Shown in pieces: positions 36,828-49,014 of a DNA stretch of 64,000 bases (position 1 is the stretch's first letter; each line of letters starts with the position of its first letter). Position numbers and translations under genes: made by a program. The DNA is from Sipunculus nudus (lineage: Eukaryota; Annelida; Sipuncula; Golfingiida; Sipunculidae): positions 93,735,624-93,799,623 of the forward strand of contig CM049308.1 in NCBI GenBank assembly GCA_026874595.1. The letters run 5' to 3'. Under the pieces are notes generated by a model. That model saw nothing but the letters and a program-made list of their open reading frames with translations. It searched no databases and had not been told where the DNA came from.

Positions 36828-37961
36828 TTATAAATCATTGATGGTTTTTCACCCCCCCCCCCCCCCCTCCCTTTCATGTTACGAGAGGTGTACGGCAAAG
36901 ATGCCCATTATCTCCTTACATGTGTGTCTTAGAAATTAGGAACCGTTAGCGATTGCAGTTGGAAGACAGCGATAGAATCTGAAGAAAACAGAAAAAGTAT
37001 GATGATGTAGAATGTAAAATATTTCAATACGCAGATGACACGGCATTGTTTATATATATTTATATAAGGATAGAAAAAATATTTAAAATATTCAATGATA
37101 TGTACTAAGAGAAACTTTCACCAATTGGTAAAAAAACTTGTTGCAAAGCTGTGTATCCTTTCACGTTTCTTTACCGTTTATTTACCAATCGGTTTTACTT
37201 ACTTCATGTTAAGCTTTATTGAAACAGATTAAGACACGTATTAATATTTATGTGGGGAAAATATTTAGATTTAATAAATAAAGGTTAATAGGGACTTAGG
37301 AAAAAGGGGGACTAAATATTTCATAATTCATAAAGATGGCAACAGGACAACTACTCCCCGGACAATTACCCCCCGGACAATTACCCCCTTGGACAACTAC
37401 CCCCAAGACAACTACCCCCTGACAATTATCCCCCGGTACAATTACCGCCCGGACAACTACCCCCCAGACAATTACCCCCCGGACAATTACCCCCTTGGAC
37501 AACTACCCCCCAGACAACTACCCCCTGACAATTACCCCCCGGTACAATTACCCCCCGGACAACTACCCCCCTGGACAATCACCCACATGGTATAAATTAC
37601 ACATTTAAAGTACACGTTATACATTTAAATATATTCTGTGTTGCTAATGAGTAGTACAGAATGCCAAAAAAATAATATAGTTAATGGCAAACAAAAAATA
37701 AAAAGAAAATCACTTTGGATAATAATATCATGCTATTACTTATTATGACATTACTTATAATGATTAAAAATCCATTAAAAATGGATCAGAATGATTGGTA
37801 TCCCTATTTGAATGGAATTCTATTGTAAGCTTGTGGGTGGTTGATTATGAGGTCGAAGTTATGTGACCAAACTTACTTAATTAGTCTTAAGTTGATTTGG
37901 GCAGTATAAGGTAGCGCAGATCGCTGGTGGTCATGGACCACCCCCACAGAGGCGGGTATAC
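36828..37961 (+). repeat. Right direct repeat (about 1.13 kb), partner of 30375-31407
   Basis: Same order of parts as the left copy: poly-C, TRGVRQRCPLSPY, a fuller PLAIAVG segment, QYADDTALF, KKGGL, the minisatellite (37343-37587) and an end at GGCGGGTATAC (37951-37961). It keeps two segments of about 30 bp missing from the left copy. It begins exactly at the 5' end of the minus-strand LINE and its right flank leads to the C-terminal part of the plus-strand LINE. Confidence 0.95.
37343..37587 (+). repeat. GGACAATTACCCCC minisatellite, right array
   Basis: About 17 irregular copies of the 14-bp unit. Copy number and C-run lengths differ from the left array. An open frame through it is compositional only. 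Confidence 0.9.
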
Positions 37962-38923
37962 CAAGTTGTCACCAGAGGATATTGAACATTGTGTGGGACT
38001 ACGGAAACAGTGACACATTAGATTACCTTCGAGGCATTGCCTACAACTCGCCCATGTAATGAACATTTCATATAATGGACTTTCTGACCATATGTTTACA
38101 AAGCTTTTGTTTTACAACTTGCCAATATAAAGCATATTTCATATAATGGACTTATATATTTACAATGTTTTATTCACAATACACAATACAATTATCTGAG
38201 AGGCACTGCCTAGAACTAGTTATCAGCTACTGAAACTTGATGTATTGGATTTTTTTTCTATTTTTACAGTATACATGATGTATGTACCTATGCTTGATTG
38301 AAATGTATTATCACCGGCATTTGTTTTACTTACAATCAGAATATTTTACTTTAAGTTTGTACAATGTGTAATTTAAAAGTGTTATTAAAGTTAGGTAGTT
38401 GTCCGGGGGTAGTTGTCCGGGAGGTAGTTGTTCTGGGGCGTAATTGTCTGGGGGGTAGTTGTCTGGGGGGTAGTTGTCTCAGGGGGTAATTGTCTGGGGG
38501 GTAATTGTCCGGGGGGTAATTTCCGGGGGTAGTTGTCCTAGAGCCCATAAAGATAATGCAGCATTGAAATTGACATGGATCACACGTTTCTAAAGTAAAA
38601 GCCCTAAAATGCATGGAGAAAGTAAATTTAGGATTTGCGACTCAACGAAACCTCGTTCTTATGTGCCTTAGCCAATGATGATCCAAAAGAAATCCAGACT
38701 TCAAACGATCCCTGCTAGGAAGCGATTATGTATTACAATTATTATAATACACTGTTCATATTCTGATATCACGTCATAATGTATCTGATTTAATTCCCAG
38801 ATAAAATACACAACAAAGTTTTATTTAAAATTAAAACCTGGTTATAGTGTTGTTGTAAATATAAAAGATTTGGACAGACACATATGAGCTATCAAAAATT
38901 ATGTAATAAATACCAATGTAATA
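37962..38923. other. Non-coding stretch with inverted minisatellite (38394-38535)
   Basis: Includes a diverged internal duplication near 38030-38160, with the TATAATGGACTT block twice, and an inverted array of the GGACAATTACCCCC minisatellite, read here as GTAGTTGTCCGGGGG. No gene. Confidence 0.7.
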
Positions 38924-39469
38924 TTGATCTTCTTAACTATGCTTTTTTATTTCAAGCTTTTCCATAGAACTGGACGAATTTACTCGACTGGTAGAATATA
39001 CTTCTTAGCAACAGTGACCATGACTAGATTGGTTTCTACTCCACAAACAATTAAAAATGAAATATTATGGTTTAATAATTTTATACGCATTAATAGAAAA
39101 TCTGTGTTGTACCGTACTTGGTACAATGCTGGAATAAAACGTATTCGTGATATCACATGTGATGACGGCAGATTCATGTCTACGGAAGTTCTCGAAAAAA
39201 CATATGGTATTAAAGTTAATTATCTCGAATATCACTCACTGCTGTGTGCAATGCCACATTCATGGAAAAAAATAATGAAAGGCGAACAACCTAATAATCT
39301 AACAGAGCAAGAAAAAGAAATATCTTTAAGTTCCAGTAAAATATCATATAATAACTTTATTAGTTTAAAAATCCAGCAACCAACATGCATAGATAAATGG
39401 ATTGAAGAAATGCCTTTACAAAGAGAAGATTTTGGGAAAATATTTCAGTGCCCAGCTAGCCAAAAATAG
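38924..39469 (+). pseudogene. L1/Tx1-like LINE, C-terminal fragment (181 codons open)
   Basis: The intact frame contains KNEILWFNNFIRINRKSVLY, RTWYNAGIKRIRDITCDDGR, LEKTYGIKVNYLEYHSLLCA and MPHSWKKIM. This is the conserved region after the reverse transcriptase in L1/Tx1-clade proteins (WxN..I.....P.....W...GI..I.DL....G.....F...Y....N.L.Y..L..AIP..W). It is the 3' continuation of the pieces at 27905-30374 and 36828-37335. It ends where the AACGTT satellite starts, so the usual C-terminal zinc-knuckle-like segment is missing. The surviving frame probably reflects limited decay, not function. Confidence 0.8.
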
Positions 39470-41300
39470 TTACCTCAACGTTGTACTAACCGTCGTGTTT
39501 TAGTTGGGATAACGTTTTTCCTTTAACAGCAAAACAACGTGAATCAGGAAAGTTTTCTTGTAGTAATAATAACGTTTTTTTCACAACAAACGTTGCCACA
39601 ACGTTTACTCAACCTTGCAAAAACGTTTAAAATGTTATCAGAACGTTTTGTTAACATTAAAAATATGATTATTGTTCCCACAACAACCTGACAACGTTAC
39701 CGTAACGTCGAAAAATGGTGACCCAACAGCGTCTTGGCGACGTTTTCACAACGCCATTAGAAGTACACTCATATGCCTTCTAAGCAATGTTTCAGCGACA
39801 TATTAAAGAATATGATATGGAGCGTATCTGACGTTTCTGCAATGTTGTAAGGACGTGTTTAGCCCAAAATGGTTACCTCAACGTTGTACTAACTGTCGTG
39901 TTTTAGTTGGGATAACGTTTTTCCTTTAACAGCAAAACAACGTGAATCAGGAAAGTTTTCTTGTAGTAATAATAACGTTTTTTTCACAACAAACGTTGCC
40001 ACAACGTTCATTCAACCTTACAAAAACGTTTAAAATGTTATTAGAACGTTTTGTTAACATTAAAAATATGTTTATTGTTCCCACAACAACCTGACAACGT
40101 TACCGTAACGTCGAAAAATGTTGACTCAACGGCGTCTTGGCGACGTTTTCACAACGCCATTAGAAGTACACTCATATGCCTTCTAAGCAATGTTACAGCG
40201 ACATATTAAAGAATATGATATGGAGCGTATCTGACGTTTCTGCAATGTTGTAAGGACGTGTTCAGCCCAAAATGGTTACCTAAACGTTGTACTAACTGTC
40301 GTGTTTTAGTTGGGATAACGTTTTTCCTTTAACAGCAAAACAACGTGAATCAGGAAAGTTTTCTTGTAGTAATAATAACGTTTTTTTCACGACAAACGTT
40401 GCCACAACGTTCATTCAACCTTACAAAAACGTTTAAAATGTTATTAGAACGTTTTGTTAACATTAAAAATATGTTTATTGTTCCCACAACCTGACAACGT
40501 TACCGTAACGCCGCAAAATGGTGACCCAACGGCGTCTTGGCGACGTTTTCACAACACCATTAGAAGTACACTCATATGCCATCTAAGCAATGTTTCAGCG
40601 ACATATTAAAGAATATGATATGGAGCGTATCTGACGTTTCTGCAATGTTGTTAGGACGTGTTTAGCCGAAAATGGTTACCTCAACGTTGTACTAACTGTC
40701 GTGTTTTAGTTGGGATATAGTTTTTCCTTTAACAGCAAAACAACGTGAATCAGGAAAGTTTTCTTGTAGTAATAATAACGTTTTTTTCACAACAAACGTT
40801 GCCACAACGTTCATTCAACCTTACAAAAACGTTTAAAATGTTATTAGAACGTTTTGTTAACATTAAAAATATGTTTATTGTTCCCACAACAACCTGACAA
40901 CGTTACCGTAACGTCGAAAAATGGTGACCCAACGGCGTCTTGGCGACGTTTTCACAACGCCATTAGAAGTACACTCATATGCCATCTAAGCAATGTTTCA
41001 GCGACATATTAAAGAATATGATATGGAGCGTATCTGACGTTTCTGCAATGTTGTAAGGACGTGTTCAGCCCAAAATGGTTACCTAAACGTTGTACTAACT
41101 GTCGTGTTTTAGTTGGGATAACGTTTTTCCTTTAACAGCAAAACAACGTGAATCAGGAAAGTTTTCTTGTAGTAATAATAACGTTTTTTTCACGACAAAC
41201 GTTGCCACAACGTTCATTCAACCTTACAAAAACGTTTAAAATGTTATTAGAACGTTTTGTTAACATTTAAAATGGGTATTTATTGTTCCTATAATAATCT
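39470..41300 (+). repeat. AACGTT-rich satellite, about 403-bp unit, 4.5 copies
   Basis: Units begin at about 39471, 39874, 40277, 40677 and 41080 (TACCTCAACG or TACCTAAACG), so spacing is 403, 403, 400 and 403 bp. Each unit contains ten or more AACGTT or ACGTT hexamer-like motifs. Units 3 and 5 share CTAAACG and CACGACAAACG variants, while units 2 and 4 share CTCAACG and CACAACAAACG, which suggests a dimeric higher-order unit of about 805 bp. Confidence 0.95.
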
Positions 41301-41720
41301 AACGTTCCAACAATAATCTGACAACGTTAGCTTAACGCCGCTAAATGGTGATCGAACAGGGTCTCGACGACGTTCTTACAATGGTTTTATCGGGTTCTGA
41401 AAGGATGTTTGGACATTTTGTAAACGTTTTATCAAGGTTATTTGCACGAATTCGGTGGGAAACGATCCAGTCACATACAGGAAACATACAACGTTTTACA
41501 TTAGTTTCCTACAAAACGTTATTGCAACGGCAAAGTGGAAAGTTTTTTTTAAACAGTGTTATAATGTTTTCTCAATAAAACATTTGAACGACGTTCAATA
41601 CTGACAATGTTTCGACAAAGTTCGCACCATGGTACTTTCGGGAACAAAAAGCACTGCTGAAACGTGTAATCAAAGTTATAAGGACGTATTAAAGGAATAC
41701 GATCCATTCACCTAAGAGAA
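41301..41720 (+). repeat. Diverged edge of the AACGTT satellite
   Basis: The same ACGTT-rich composition continues (AACGTTTTATC, CAACGTTTTACA, ACAATGTTTCGACAAAG), but the unit can no longer be aligned with confidence. The open frame 41345-41578 lies in it and is not credible as a gene. Confidence 0.7.
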
Positions 41721-43274
41721 ACATTTATACACAGGATTTGACATTAAAAACAACTTTTATTTAGGTTTTTGAGTTCTACAAATGATAAATGTAACAATAT
41801 ACTCCCTTAACACGTTCTCTCGAACTGGTATAAAATCCAATGATTGTTATATTGTTTTTATTATTATAATAAATATCTGGTCAGCATCTGATACAGAAGT
41901 CTATATCACCTTTCTGTATGTAATCAGTTCTACTTTACATTTAGGTCATAATTTTTAAACATGTGAAACAACTGACCAATAACAATGTAGATATAATAAT
42001 CAAATATAACGTAAGTGGCAAATGATACAGTGATAAATTCATAGATCATGATGATCACATCCTTAATCGCCTTTTCTTTAATAGCTGCCCCTCTGCATAA
42101 GTACAATCACTATACATATATATCGCATATTACTGTAACTTAAGGTGCAACGATAAAAAGGTCATGATGTTGCATAAAATTGTTTGTAGGGTTAGTTATT
42201 AGGCTAACTATAAACATGGCCTACCATTAACCAAATGTAAATCAAAATAAGATTCTCTCGTGGAAACACCATTTGTATCATTCATGGATCATTTGGCGTG
42301 CCTCAAGTCCTTGATGATATTTTACTTTTGTGATTTTTGTTTTAAATTCTTGATTAAATGTCCAAGATAAACAGAGAAAGGCTCAGTCATATTCTTCTTG
42401 GTTGTAATCTTGTCCCCTTAAGTACTTCTGTGTCCTCTCAGGGAAGGATTGCCATCTTCTCAATCTGTGAAGTAACATCATAATGATGTTTTTTTCCATC
42501 CAAGAAACACACCTATCTGGACTATCTAATGCATTAGAATTTAATGATACTCATAACAAATGACACATAGGTCATGACACTCACCGTACTAGGCATGACC
42601 AATGACAACAGAGGCTGACATTCACAACTTTCAGTTAAACTTTTGAAGGTCTTGTTTGTCAACATTAAACTTTGCAAATGGCTAAAATATATAGGTCTAA
42701 ATAAGATATAGTAACCTGATGGCTGGTGCACACAACTATTTGACTGTTGAACTGCACCTTTGGCCTGGCCTGACTGATACCAGTCAGTCTTGAAAGGACA
42801 ATTAACCATGCCAAAGTGAAAAAATAACGTTGCTAACAGACAAACAAAAAAAATGCTGGCAACAAGAGCCCCTTAAATGTGAATAATACGCATGTTGTGT
42901 ATCTGGTGACCTCTGATCTCATTAATATGCATGGATTTCGCTGGAAATCGAACTAAGGGGGGATATTTTATTGATTAACATTTTTGATGAGTTTTATCAA
43001 AATCCTTTATATTCCCTTAAGTTATCTTGGTGACACCACAAAGTAGCCTAATGACCAGTGACTTTATTAAATTTGCGTGGATGTTGCCCATAATCAAACT
43101 CAGGTGAGATAATCAGTTGGTAAGTAGTTATGGTGAGTTATGGTGAAAATCCGTCAAAGCCCTGGTAAGTTACCATAGTGGCACTAATAGTAAACTGAAG
43201 GATGGTGGGTATACCATAATACTCCTGTCATATGACAGGCATTTGAAAACATATCTCCCACTTGGCGGACTTGA
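41721..43274. other. Non-coding stretch, no recognised gene
   Basis: AT-rich DNA with no recognised protein homology, including the minus-strand open frame at 42534-42809. Confidence 0.55.
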
Positions 43275-44541
43275 GTAAACTTGGGACCCATGGGTCTCAA
43301 CACAGTCCTGTGTCCTTAACCAATGACCTTTTGACCAAAAATATGAGAACTTTACTATCTTTGAACATGCAGCATTTAGATTATTGTAACAATCTTTAAA
43401 AAAGCAGAATTATCATCCATTAACTAATTTGTGAATGGATGGGCCCTGTGACCATGACCTTTGACCCTATGACACCAAAATCAAATAAAATATTCCCCTA
43501 TTGGCAGGTGAGCATTATCTTGATGATGGAAGGTTTGTGAAAAGTTTGAAATGCATACACATTCATTTTAAAGAAATGGTCCTGTAACCTTGACCTTTGA
43601 ACCAAAAAATCGACAGGTTCTTTCTTTAGTGGTGAGCCATATATAAGTTAAGTTTGAAACCATAATGTCAAACTAAAATGGAGTTATCATCTGGAAACTA
43701 ATTTTTGAACAGATGGCCACTGTGACCTTGACCTTTGACCTTTTGTTCCCAAATTCATTTATGGTCTCCCCATACTGGCTAGTCAGCTAAATGCACAAGA
43801 TAGAAAGTTTGGGATGAAAAGCTTGGCTTAAAATGCAGCCATAATCTTTTTAAATAAGGAAGTCCTGTGACCTCATGACTCAAAAACCAGACAGCTTCTG
43901 GCTTTAGTGGTGGGCCATATTTAAGTCAAGTTTAAAATCCATGTGTCAATCCAACCTGCAGTTATCATCTGAAAACAATTTGTGTGGATGGATGAATAGA
44001 CAGACAGACAAACAGACAGACAGAGAGACCAGGTGATTACTATAGGGTATCCACTTGTGATCAATAAACACACACGGTTTTGGGACACTAGATGTAATCA
44101 CAGCTGAGAAACTGACATGATTGTTGTTATTTTATAGTAAAACAATTATAAAATTTTTTTGTTAAAATAAAAAAAAATACAGGTGGCGCCACCACTTTTC
44201 AGAAACTGACAAAACTAGTCATGGTCAATATTCAAGGCTAGATTCATGACAAACCATGCATTAATTATCAAGATATTACAGGTTTTGTATCAAATATTTT
44301 ATTATTCGGGGGGGGGGGGGGTACTTTCAAGCCCCATAGCTCGAAGGATCCATGCCACAGTGACCTAATTTCAGGTTTCCAAGGAGTTTTTTATTGACCT
44401 CCCTGGATGATCACTTAAATATTTCTAGGTCCAGCAGTTACGATTTGTGCCCTGCTAACGGACACCCAGACGCCCTGACGGAGGACGGACAAAGCGCCAT
44501 TCCCATTCCTCAGTTGACTTACAGTCAGCTGAGCTAAAAAA
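43275..44541 (-). mobile_element. CAGCTGAGCT-end family element, probably composite
   Basis: Left end GGGACCCATGGGTCTC (about 43285-43300) and right end ACAGTCAGCTGAGCTAAAAA (near 44522-44541) match the family ends. The interior has repeated GACCTTGACCTTTGACC blocks (43440-43960), a GGTGGCGCCACC palindrome (44182-44193), a G run (44309-44320) and, near the right end, the CCACAGTGACCTAATTTCAGG and GGACGGACAAAGC blocks seen in 11779-12913. The interior blocks differ enough that more than one insertion may be present. Confidence 0.55.
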
Positions 44542-45292
44542 CTTTCAGAAGGGTTGGCACCACTGGAATGACACACTAGATACAGCTATCATAATTCAAC
44601 ACACATTACTAAACTCCATGTTGTTGAGTATCAGTATTAATGGGAATTTCATGATTTGTATGAATTTTTACTCAAATTACTAGCATAATTGATGAGAAGG
44701 AACAATCACAGCATTACTAAATTTATTCAACTCTTTAAAACCATTCATGTTCAATATGTTAACAAAGTTTTATGAGAATATATTAACACATATTTTGGAA
44801 AATGACATGAATGAGACTGCATTAAAAATAGCAAAATAAAAAAAGGCATACAAAACATAACCAGTCTATATCGACTGATAAATTTCTCTATAATCAATAC
44901 ACATGCAACATTGTAGGGTTATACAGTTATTCAGTGCGGATAATCTGACACAGTTGATATATTTTGGTAGTTTGGAATGTATGAAAAATATGAAAAATGT
45001 TAAAAAATATAGGTGGCACCAACAGCCTCATTCACCTGATGGCACTTAATATGGTCAAGTAGAATACTGGACAAGTAATACAAGTAATCACAGGGCCATA
45101 AAATAAGTGAGGAATGAAATGACTCAAGGAGTAAAAGGCCTTCTGCGAACTGGGTTCCAGTACTTAGAAATATAACCTTTTACTAGTAAATTATCCTCTG
45201 GTGCAAAGGTTTATTACACTGATTAACTATGGAGTAAAAGGTCATCAATTTGAACAAAATGCTAATTTCCAAATTATATGTGGGACTCCTAT

Positions 45293-45332
<40 letters not shown>

Positions 45333-45860
45333 CTATATGGTGAGTGGTTGTTGAGTTATAAAGAGTTATCCCTAAACTTTAACCTGATATGGGTTTGGTT
45401 TTGTACACAGTTTGTTCTGAATTGCTAATTACTTGTCCAGAAATTAAAATATGGGGAACCTTTAAAAGCTGTGCTGGGTATTGTCACTGTGCAACTTTTA
45501 ATAGCTGTGCTGGATATTGTCCTGTTTAACAGTCTACTAAGTTTAATTGAAATACCTTCATCACCAAATGGAGCAATGGGCCTTACAAAGAACTGCACTT
45601 GTTCATGAACAATTAGGGCCTGTAACCCTGATCCTTTGATCCATAATCCCCTAATTTGTACAAATTGTCTAATAACTGGCCCTAAAATTAAAATATGGTA
45701 AAATCTTTTAATAGCTGTGGTAGATATTTGTCATTTTACATCAGTGTTCAATTTGGCTGGACTGTTTCAGAGGAGGTTTTAAAGTTTTTTTTAGCTTTTT
45801 CCTTTTAAAATCTAAATAAATGCAGATGTCAAAAAAATAAGCGAAAACCAAAATATATTT

Positions 45861-45907
<47 letters not shown>

Positions 45908-46839
45908 TTGTTGCAAAGACCATAGGAATTGTCAATTATTTTACAATAAACATGACAAAGATTATTTAAGCCCAACACCTATTACCTTAGGCTTTTCATT
46001 AAAAGTACGAAAATGTAATGACATGTTTGTAATTTTTGTGGTTCTTTTACAAATACACTGAAATGAACTTAAATGATAAGATGAACATCATCAAAATCAC
46101 AAACATTTATGGTTATGATAAAATCATCAGTTACGAAATCAAGGAATATCAAAATGAAAAAAAAAAATTTTTAATTCTGTATACTTTTGCACGGTCTTAA
46201 TCTTACCAGTGGCTTAACAATGATTTCCTTTAAAAGGCCAAATAATAACAGATTGACAATAATTGACAGTTGTGCTGGGACAATATGAGTTTTTCATATC
46301 ATGATAAAAGTATAAAGTTTATCACAATATGTCATGATAGCATGATGTTATTATCAGTATTTTATTTTTCAGTTTAAAGCAAAAAAAAAATTAGAATTGC
46401 TTTGTTTTTTGTGTTGCAAAAACAGGTATATATATATGTCTCCTCCTATGGGCCATCATTAAACATTAGGGGTAAAATATGCACTATCTAAAAACAATGA
46501 TTCTAGATTTCAGCGGAACTCAGAACTGACCATGAAGGTCTAAGTCACTGCTTTTTGAACGCCTTTGAGATTTTGGCAGAAAGAACTTGTGTGTCAAATG
46601 TGAAAAAAATCTTGAGAACTTCCAAAGTCAATGGGTTACAATAATCCTAGAATTGCACAAATATGACCTTAAAGACAAAGTCAAGGTCAACATGCAGAAC
46701 CTAAAGTATTCTGAGAACCCAGTTAAAAAAACTTGTGTTGATTGTGAGGGGGAAAATCAGCAATACTTCTTAAGTTACTGTGTTCACAAGACATATTATT
46801 CTGGAAAATAAATGGTACTTTGAATAACAACTGTATTTG
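44542..46839. other. Non-coding stretch with (TA)n tracts
   Basis: No recognised gene. (TA)n at about 45296-45327 and 45862-45905. Two similar TTTTAATAGCTGTGCTGG blocks near 45470-45510 and 45710 suggest an old internal duplication. The frame at 46587-46811 lies in sequence of the TCAAGGTCA-rich repeat type. Confidence 0.55.
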
Positions 46840-47146
46840 TTAGTGTTCAAGTTACACATGAAAGTCTTGCCACTTTTAAGATGCCAACACGCTGAACGTT
46901 GTGATCATTTCAGTCAGCCAGTACATGAATTACAGTTAGACTGCGTTCGTCGAGTGAGGACCTGCATATCTCACGCTGATTGGCTGAGCTAGAGACACAA
47001 TTTGAAACCGGCCCGCTTTGATGAGCGATGGTCTGATAAACGGTGACACACTGACTCACTGAGGCTGAGGGTTTAATATTAAATGTTAAAAATCTTGCCA
47101 TACTCAAATAGAGGAGGACCTAAAAATATTAAGACTGATTAAATGA

Positions 47147-47193
<47 letters not shown>

Positions 47194-47428
47194 CAAAGTA
47201 ATACACATAGAAATTCAATACATTATAGTGAAAGTGCTCGACCATGCCGGGGAGCATTAATAATGTATCGTATACAGTTAGTTTTACTTCATGTACTACA
47301 GAACTGTTTCGTGAGTACAGCTACCTAGCCGGCTCACTCTTCAAGTACCTGAAGAGTGAGCCGGCTAGGTAGCTGTACTCACGAAACAGTTCTGTAGTAC
47401 ATGAAGTATAACTAACTGTATATGATAC

Positions 47429-47477
<49 letters not shown>

Positions 47478-47795
47478 CAAGCTGCAAGCCAACAGTAGGA
47501 GGTTACTGATCATGAATTTACCATGTTGGTTTTGGAAAAGATTCTGGGCAAGCTAGCTAGACCACTTTAATTACTCCTTACGTCACTGGGAAACCTAAGT
47601 GCAGCGAGGCGGTGATGTGTGGCGCTGACTCTCTGGAACGGCCCAAGTTTACCAGTCGATGAAATGAGAGGGTCAGAGAGTAGTAATTAATTATGTAAGT
47701 TGCTGCGAGGAAGCAGTACCAACACTAAGTGCGACACAATGAGAGATTGTTGATTTCTCTGTCAGAGCCATTTCATTGACTGGGCCAGTCTACCA
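46840..47795 (-). mobile_element. Reversed copy of the element at 26348-27013, with hairpin insert
   Basis: From AACTGTATTTGTTAGTG (46845) to GACTGGGCCAGTC (about 47785) the sequence is the diverged reverse complement of 26348-27013. The order is the same: right arm, GTGACACACTGACTCACTGAG block, (TA)n, left arm with GACGTAAGGAGTAATTA-like and AATGAAATGGCTCTGACAG blocks. The (TA)n region is split into 47143-47190 and 47432-47475 by about 240 bp that include a large hairpin. Confidence 0.8.
47261..47432. repeat. Near-perfect inverted repeat (83-bp arms, 6-base loop)
   Basis: Left arm 47261-47343 and right arm 47350-47432 are reverse complements with about two mismatches. The loop is AGTACC (47344-47349). 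The arms include ACTGTTTCGTGAGTACAGC and CTAGCCGGCTCACTCTTCA. It is embedded between two (TA)n tracts, so it may be a foldback or MITE-type insertion into a TA repeat. Confidence 0.95.
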
Positions 47796-48029
47796 TGGGT
47801 CTTTTTATTAATTGTATGTTACATGTTTGTAGAGTTTGAAAGTACACCTAATTATTATAAAGGTAATTCACCAATGTGAAGCAGTAAGTTTGTATATGCT
47901 TTGTTTCGGCATTGAAAATTGAAATAGCTTTACTTAGCTGTCAACAAATCAGGAAGCCTTAACTGGAACTTTTTGTACACCTCAGGAACAAAACAGCCAC
48001 ATCTTGCAGTGATTGTTTGTACTGGGACC

Positions 48030-48752
48030 TAGAGCCCTGATTCAGAGTAACTAATTACATTCTGCAAATATAACAGTTAAGTTCTGTGCCATGTCTGACT
48101 GATCAAAATCATGTCTATGTCCAACTGCTATGATTTGAGCCCATCTGACTTTCACAGTGATCAGAATCATGATTTTTTCTTTGGATCAAAGATAAAGGTC
48201 ACAATTAGCTAGTTTCAAGTTTTATAAGGAGATTTGCTTAGACACTCCCTTGATGTTGTGTTGGAAGATTCTTGGCCTACCAGCTACAATTAATGCCTGT
48301 CTGACACTCCAGGTGCTCAAATCATGTTTTGTCTGAATAACTCTCAGAATATAGGTCACAGTTACCTAATTTCAGGTTTCCAACCTGAGTTTGAATGTTA
48401 AGTTAGAAGACTCTGGGCCTAATGGATAATATTTGTCCTGCGTCTGACTGTGTGTATTAAAATTCAAATATCTGAATATCAAATATATGTCATGTCAGAA
48501 TATTCTTTTCATAACTGATACAATTTATGCCCTGTCTAACTGTCTGGATGGTAAAACTCATGTTCTTGACCAGTAGCTCCCAATATTTAGGTCAATATGA
48601 CCTTATGCAGATTTGCATAAAAGCTCTCTTGATGTGAGTTAGAAGTATCTAGGTCCAACAGTTATTTTGTGCCCTGTTATTGTATGCTTGATGGACAGAC
48701 GACTGACAATTGGTAATCACTATGGCTCAGATGACTTACAGTCAGCTGAACT
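48030..48752 (-). mobile_element. CAGCTGAGCT-end family element with internal repeats
   Basis: Contains several diverged units of about 150 bp like those at 11779-12913 (ATAGGTCACAGTTACCTAAT, TTTGTGCCCTG, CTGTCTGACT). Ends GATGACTTACAGTCAGCTGA at about 48729-48748 after a short GGACAGACGAC patch. The left end (GGGACCTAGAGCCC near 48030) is a damaged version of the family terminus. Confidence 0.65.
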
Positions 48753-48938
48753 TTAAAAAAATCAACAAGGGTTATACTGACCATGAAGGGTTATGAATGA
48801 CATTGTCTTCATCACAAAACCCAAACATTCCATTTACATTTGTAGATACAACATCTTTTATTGTCAGTTTGGTGTATATGTTTCAGCTATTAGGAAAAGG
48901 TATGTATAAATCTGATTTATATATACAAATTGACCTAC

Positions 48939-49014
48939 CATTGAACTTAATGATTGGCAGATTGGCAGAGTCCTTCCAAAGACTGATTCTGAAGTATAGT
49001 GGGATGAGGTGGCT
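48939..49014 (-). pseudogene. XDH/AO pseudogene exon (IPLYFRISL)
   Basis: Acceptor CTGACAG precedes 49014 and donor GTAGGT follows 48939. Joined to the upstream exon in phase 1 it begins E-P-P, as family members have before the IPIDFR motif, then needs a one-base frameshift to read IPLYFRISLWKDSANLP. Identity fades at the 3' end. Confidence 0.6.

Noticed and set aside
30375-37961. Direct repeats as LTRs of a retrovirus-like element
   Set aside because: They do not start TG and end CA, they carry fragments of an unrelated LINE reverse transcriptase on the opposite strand, and the interior is an APE-type LINE with no gag, protease or integrase.
39470-41300. CRISPR-like array
   Set aside because: Whole 403-bp units repeat; there are no short repeats with unique spacers. 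It is a satellite in a eukaryotic genome.
46587-46811. 74-codon cysteine-containing open frame as a small protein gene
   Set aside because: It lies in TCAAGGTCA-type repeat sequence seen elsewhere in the window and has no supporting signals.
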